Assembly (NCBI GenBank): GCA_002317145.1 | Contig: DCIT01000046.1 | Coordinates: forward strand, 30,522-37,873 | DNA length: 7,352 bases | Reading direction: 5' to 3' | Origin: Caryophanales bacterium UBA1719 | Lineage (GTDB): Bacteria; Bacillota_I; Bacilli_A; RFN20; CAG-826 | Part shown: positions 5,372-7,352 of the stretch, one piece after another | Layout of the letters: every line of letters begins with the position of its first letter | Numbering within the stretch: position 1 is the first letter of the stretch | Notes under the pieces: model-generated | The model's input: only the letters and a program-made list of their open reading frames with translations | Told to the model about the DNA's origin: nothing | The model's database searches: none | Position numbers and translations under genes: made by a program

Positions 5372-5695
5372 CTACTTTCTCTTAAGTAAGGTTTCAAGGT
5401 CAAAATTCTTTCTTGCTTCCTTTGAGAAAATGTTGATGACATATTGATAGGCATCTATAAGGATCCAGCCACTTGTAGACTTGCCTTCAGAATGGCCTAT
5501 TTTTACCCCCTCTTTTTCTAGGGCAAAAATAACGCTATCTTTTATGGCATCAATTTGCCTAAAATTTGAGGCTGAACAAATGACATAAAAATCTGCGAAA
5601 GGAGTTAGGTGTTTTACGTCTATGATTTCTACCCTCTCACCCTTCTTATCTAAAATAGCTTTTTTGATAATCTTTAAAACATCATTTTGATTCAT
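5372..5695 (-). CDS. rsfS: Ribosomal silencing factor RsfS (Iojap/YbeB family)
   Basis: Binds L14 of the 50S subunit and blocks joining with 30S when nutrients are scarce. The 107 residues are the usual length. Family signatures are VEIIDVKHLTPFADFYVICSA (22-42), NFRQIDAI (44-51), the hallmark GHSEGKSTSGWILIDA (67-82) and VINIFSKEARKNFDLETL (86-103). It is the last gene of its operon: the ATG lies 4 bases after the stop of nadD-yqeK, and the ribosome binding site AGGAGAG sits across the end of that gene, so translation is likely coupled. A strong terminator follows the TAG stop. Linkage with nadD and yqeK is conserved in Bacillota. Confidence 0.97.
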   Translation of the reverse strand: MNQNDVLKIIKKAILDKKGERVEIIDVKHLTPFADFYVICSASNFRQIDAIKDSVIFALEKEGVKIGHSEGKSTSGWILIDAYQYVINIFSKEARKNFDLETLLKRK

Positions 5696-5699
5696 AAAT

Positions 5700-6803
5700 T
5701 TACTCTCCTAAATATAGCTTCAAGCATGCTTCAGTTAATGGGTTATTTATTTGACAACCTTTTTCTAATAAATATTTCTTATTTTCTTTTAAGACTAAAT
5801 TAAACCCTTCATAGTAATTTTTGATACAGGTTCTAATTAACTTTTTAGAATTATACCCTCTTAATGGATCTACCTTATCCGCACTATATATTATTTTACT
5901 TAAAGGTGTCATGTGTGCCTTACCCGTCGCGTGAAACATAATAGAGTCAATAATAGCTTGGTTATCTATTCCTAGTTTCATCTTAGCAATGTATGCTCCA
6001 ACAAATTGATGATATAAATTAGGAGGTAAGTTAGTTAAATAATCCTTAAAGTATGTTTGCATGATTCTTTTTTGTTCATTTGAATCTATATTCTTACCTA
6101 TATCATGTAATAATCCGGCGATATAAGCATCTCCAGGATTAACAACATCAGAATTACTTATCGCAATCTTATAGGCGACATTAGCAACGCTAATGGCGTG
6201 TTCTAATCTTTTCTCAGAATATAGTTTTGTTAATTCATTAAAATAATATAATTTATGTTCGGCAATATAATCTAATACTTCTTTTGGAGTATCTAACTCT
6301 TTTAAACTTCTAATTTTACTAGAGGATATTGTTCCACTACCGTCATAATCTAAACGTTTCATTTTAAACTTAGATATATTATCGTTATCGATTTTAATAT
6401 CAGGTCTAGCAACATATACTATAGTAGCTAGTTCCGCTATCTTATCTGCATCTTTCCATTTTTCAAAAGATTCGACTTGATCTGATCCTATTAATAACAC
6501 TATTTCTCTATTCTTAAATTTCTCTTTAAAATATTTAACTGTATCAATTGAATAATTGATATCATCTTTAGATTCCATTTCGTACTTAGATATATATACA
6601 CTTCCAGTCCCTTCTTTTTTTAAAGCGATATGAAGCATTCTATGTCTATCATTAACATCAGCATTTGGAGTTTTCCATCTTGGAGACTTCGCAGGTATAA
6701 ATACTACATCAGCATTTAAATTAAGTGAGGCAAAACGCGCTATTCTTAAATGACCGTTATGAACAGGATCGAAAGTCCCACCAAATAATACGAGCTTTTC
6801 CAT
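5700..6803 (-). CDS. nadD: Fused nicotinate-nucleotide adenylyltransferase NadD and YqeK HD phosphohydrolase
   Basis: Two enzymes in one 367-residue chain. Residues 1 to about 188 are NadD, which adenylates nicotinate mononucleotide for NAD synthesis: GGTFDPVHNGHL with the HxGH pair His15/His18, GSDQVESFEKW (107-117) and the C-terminal ISSSKIR (159-165). Residues about 195-367 are YqeK, an HD-domain hydrolase known to cleave diadenosine tetraphosphate to ADP: KRLEHAISVA with His202, AGLLHDIGKN with His233-Asp234, YHQFVGAYIA with His265, FHATGKAHMTPLSKIIY with His291 and SADKVDP with Asp309. In B. subtilis these are adjacent separate genes; the fusion is familiar from Mollicutes. Both halves look intact and no stop or frameshift occurs at the join. 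It starts 2 bases after the yhbY stop without a visible ribosome binding site, suggesting translational coupling. Confidence 0.95.
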   Translation of the reverse strand: MEKLVLFGGTFDPVHNGHLRIARFASLNLNADVVFIPAKSPRWKTPNADVNDRHRMLHIALKKEGTGSVYISKYEMESKDDINYSIDTVKYFKEKFKNREIVLLIGSDQVESFEKWKDADKIAELATIVYVARPDIKIDNDNISKFKMKRLDYDGSGTISSSKIRSLKELDTPKEVLDYIAEHKLYYFNELTKLYSEKRLEHAISVANVAYKIAISNSDVVNPGDAYIAGLLHDIGKNIDSNEQKRIMQTYFKDYLTNLPPNLYHQFVGAYIAKMKLGIDNQAIIDSIMFHATGKAHMTPLSKIIYSADKVDPLRGYNSKKLIRTCIKNYYEGFNLVLKENKKYLLEKGCQINNPLTEACLKLYLGE

Positions 6804-6805
6804 AT

Positions 6806-7096
6806 TTATAATATAATGCGATTTTTCTTTTCTTTATTCTCTTTATAAATAATGATCATGTGTCCTATTTGACCAACAAGTTCACTATTTGTCTTGTTAA
6901 TAATAACTTTAGTTAGTTCATCAATGGATGAAGCGACTGATTTATTAAAGTATACTTTAATTAATTCATGCGCTTTTAAAGCGTTAACTAAAGTTAAGAT
7001 AACATTATCATCTGTTTTATCTTTTCCAATTTGATATTTATGGGTTGAAGTATTAGCGATTGCTTTAAGCTTCTTTTTATCTTTATTATTTATCAT
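6806..7096 (-). CDS. yhbY: YhbY-type RNA-binding protein (CRM domain)
   Basis: Small KH-like RNA-binding protein associated with large-subunit assembly. With the start at 7096 it has 96 residues and begins MINNKDKKKLKAIANT, matching the family's N-terminus (KQKRYLRSLAH-like). Further matches are HKYQIGKDKTDDNVILTL (19-36), ALKAHELIKVYF (39-50) and ELVGQIGHMIIIY (72-84). A longer frame from 7126 would add 10 residues not seen in the family. The chosen start overlaps the yqeH stop by 11 bases and has no ribosome binding site, so coupling is likely. The usual GKNG turn of the GxxG-like loop reads GKDK here. Confidence 0.9.
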   Translation of the reverse strand: MINNKDKKKLKAIANTSTHKYQIGKDKTDDNVILTLVNALKAHELIKVYFNKSVASSIDELTKVIINKTNSELVGQIGHMIIIYKENKEKKNRIIL

Positions 7097-7352
7097 GTGG
7101 AATTTTTGCACGGCAAGAATAAACACCGACTCCTTTAGGAACAGAAACTCTTATTGTTTGATTATCGCCCATAAAGGATATCCATCCTAATCCTTGTATT
7201 CCAATATCTCTTCCTTCTTTTTCAGTAATCTTAATTTCATAAGTATTAAAGTCTGCTAAAGAATTAAGTTTTTGACTAGATGGAGTGTATTTCTTTTTTC
7301 TTAAGTGCTTTTCAAATATTTCTTCTACTCTTCGAGTAGAGATTCTCTTTAA
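7086..7352 (-). CDS. yqeH: Ribosome assembly GTPase YqeH, C-terminal part (5' end outside window)
   Basis: This frame is not among the complete genes because its start is beyond the window edge. The visible 88 residues run from LKRISTRRVEEIFEKHLRKK through KITEKEGRDIGIQGLGWISF to VSVPKGVGVYSCRAKIPHDK and a TAA stop at 7086-7088. The block DIGIQGLGWISF followed by IRVSVPKGVGV is the typical C-terminal region of YqeH, a circularly permuted GTPase for 30S subunit assembly; the GTPase motifs lie outside. It is followed by yhbY, nadD, yqeK and rsfS, as in the Bacillota cluster, though aroE, which often lies between yqeH and yhbY, is absent. Confidence 0.9.
   Translation of the reverse strand, partial: LKRISTRRVEEIFEKHLRKKKYTPSSQKLNSLADFNTYEIKITEKEGRDIGIQGLGWISFMGDNQTIRVSVPKGVGVYSCRAKIPHDK

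Noticed and set aside
1..7352. CRISPR array, tRNA, rRNA or insertion sequence
   Set aside because: No regularly spaced repeats, no cloverleaf or rRNA-like sequence, and no transposase frame were found on either strand.

Overview
The window looks like the chromosome of a low-GC Bacillota or Mycoplasmatota bacterium (Mollicutes or Erysipelotrichia-like, perhaps an Acholeplasma or RF39-type lineage). The grounds are a very AT-rich sequence, the xerD-deoB and yqeH-yhbY-nadD-yqeK-rsfS gene orders known from Bacillus relatives, and a NadD-YqeK fusion of the kind seen in Mollicutes. Tryptophan is encoded by TGG and xerD ends in TGA, so the standard genetic code is likely. The species cannot be named from the sequence alone.

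Layout. The left part (1-5041) is all on the + strand. It holds the C-terminal part of xerD, complete deoB, a separately promoted ToxN/AbiQ-family RNase toxin, a compact GC-rich structured RNA with its own promoter and terminator (about 2515-2586), a lipoprotein and permease of an ABC importer, and a Sir2 deacylase overlapping the permease. The right part (5372-7352) is all on the - strand: the end of yqeH, then yhbY, a nadD-yqeK fusion and rsfS, in one tightly packed operon for ribosome assembly and NAD synthesis.

The two blocks converge on a 330-base non-coding stretch (5042-5371). It contains a dif-like site at 5185-5212 matching E. coli dif at 22 of 28 positions, including almost all of the core. 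It also has a 22-bp inverted repeat around it, three DnaA-box-like sequences in one orientation, several small palindromes and a strong terminator for the right-hand operon. Together with the switch in gene orientation, this points to the chromosome's replication terminus, where XerC/XerD resolve dimers. The xerD gene itself lies about 4.5 kb away.

The most novel part is 1857-2586. The toxin carries the hallmarks of type III toxin-antitoxin systems (length 173 aa, LSSPK at 51-55), but the tandem-repeat antitoxin RNA normally found upstream is not visible. Instead a roughly 51% GC, pseudoknot-capable RNA with its own promoter follows the toxin gene. It may be a rearranged antitoxin RNA, an attenuator or riboswitch for the importer, or an unrelated small RNA. 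The sequence alone does not decide.
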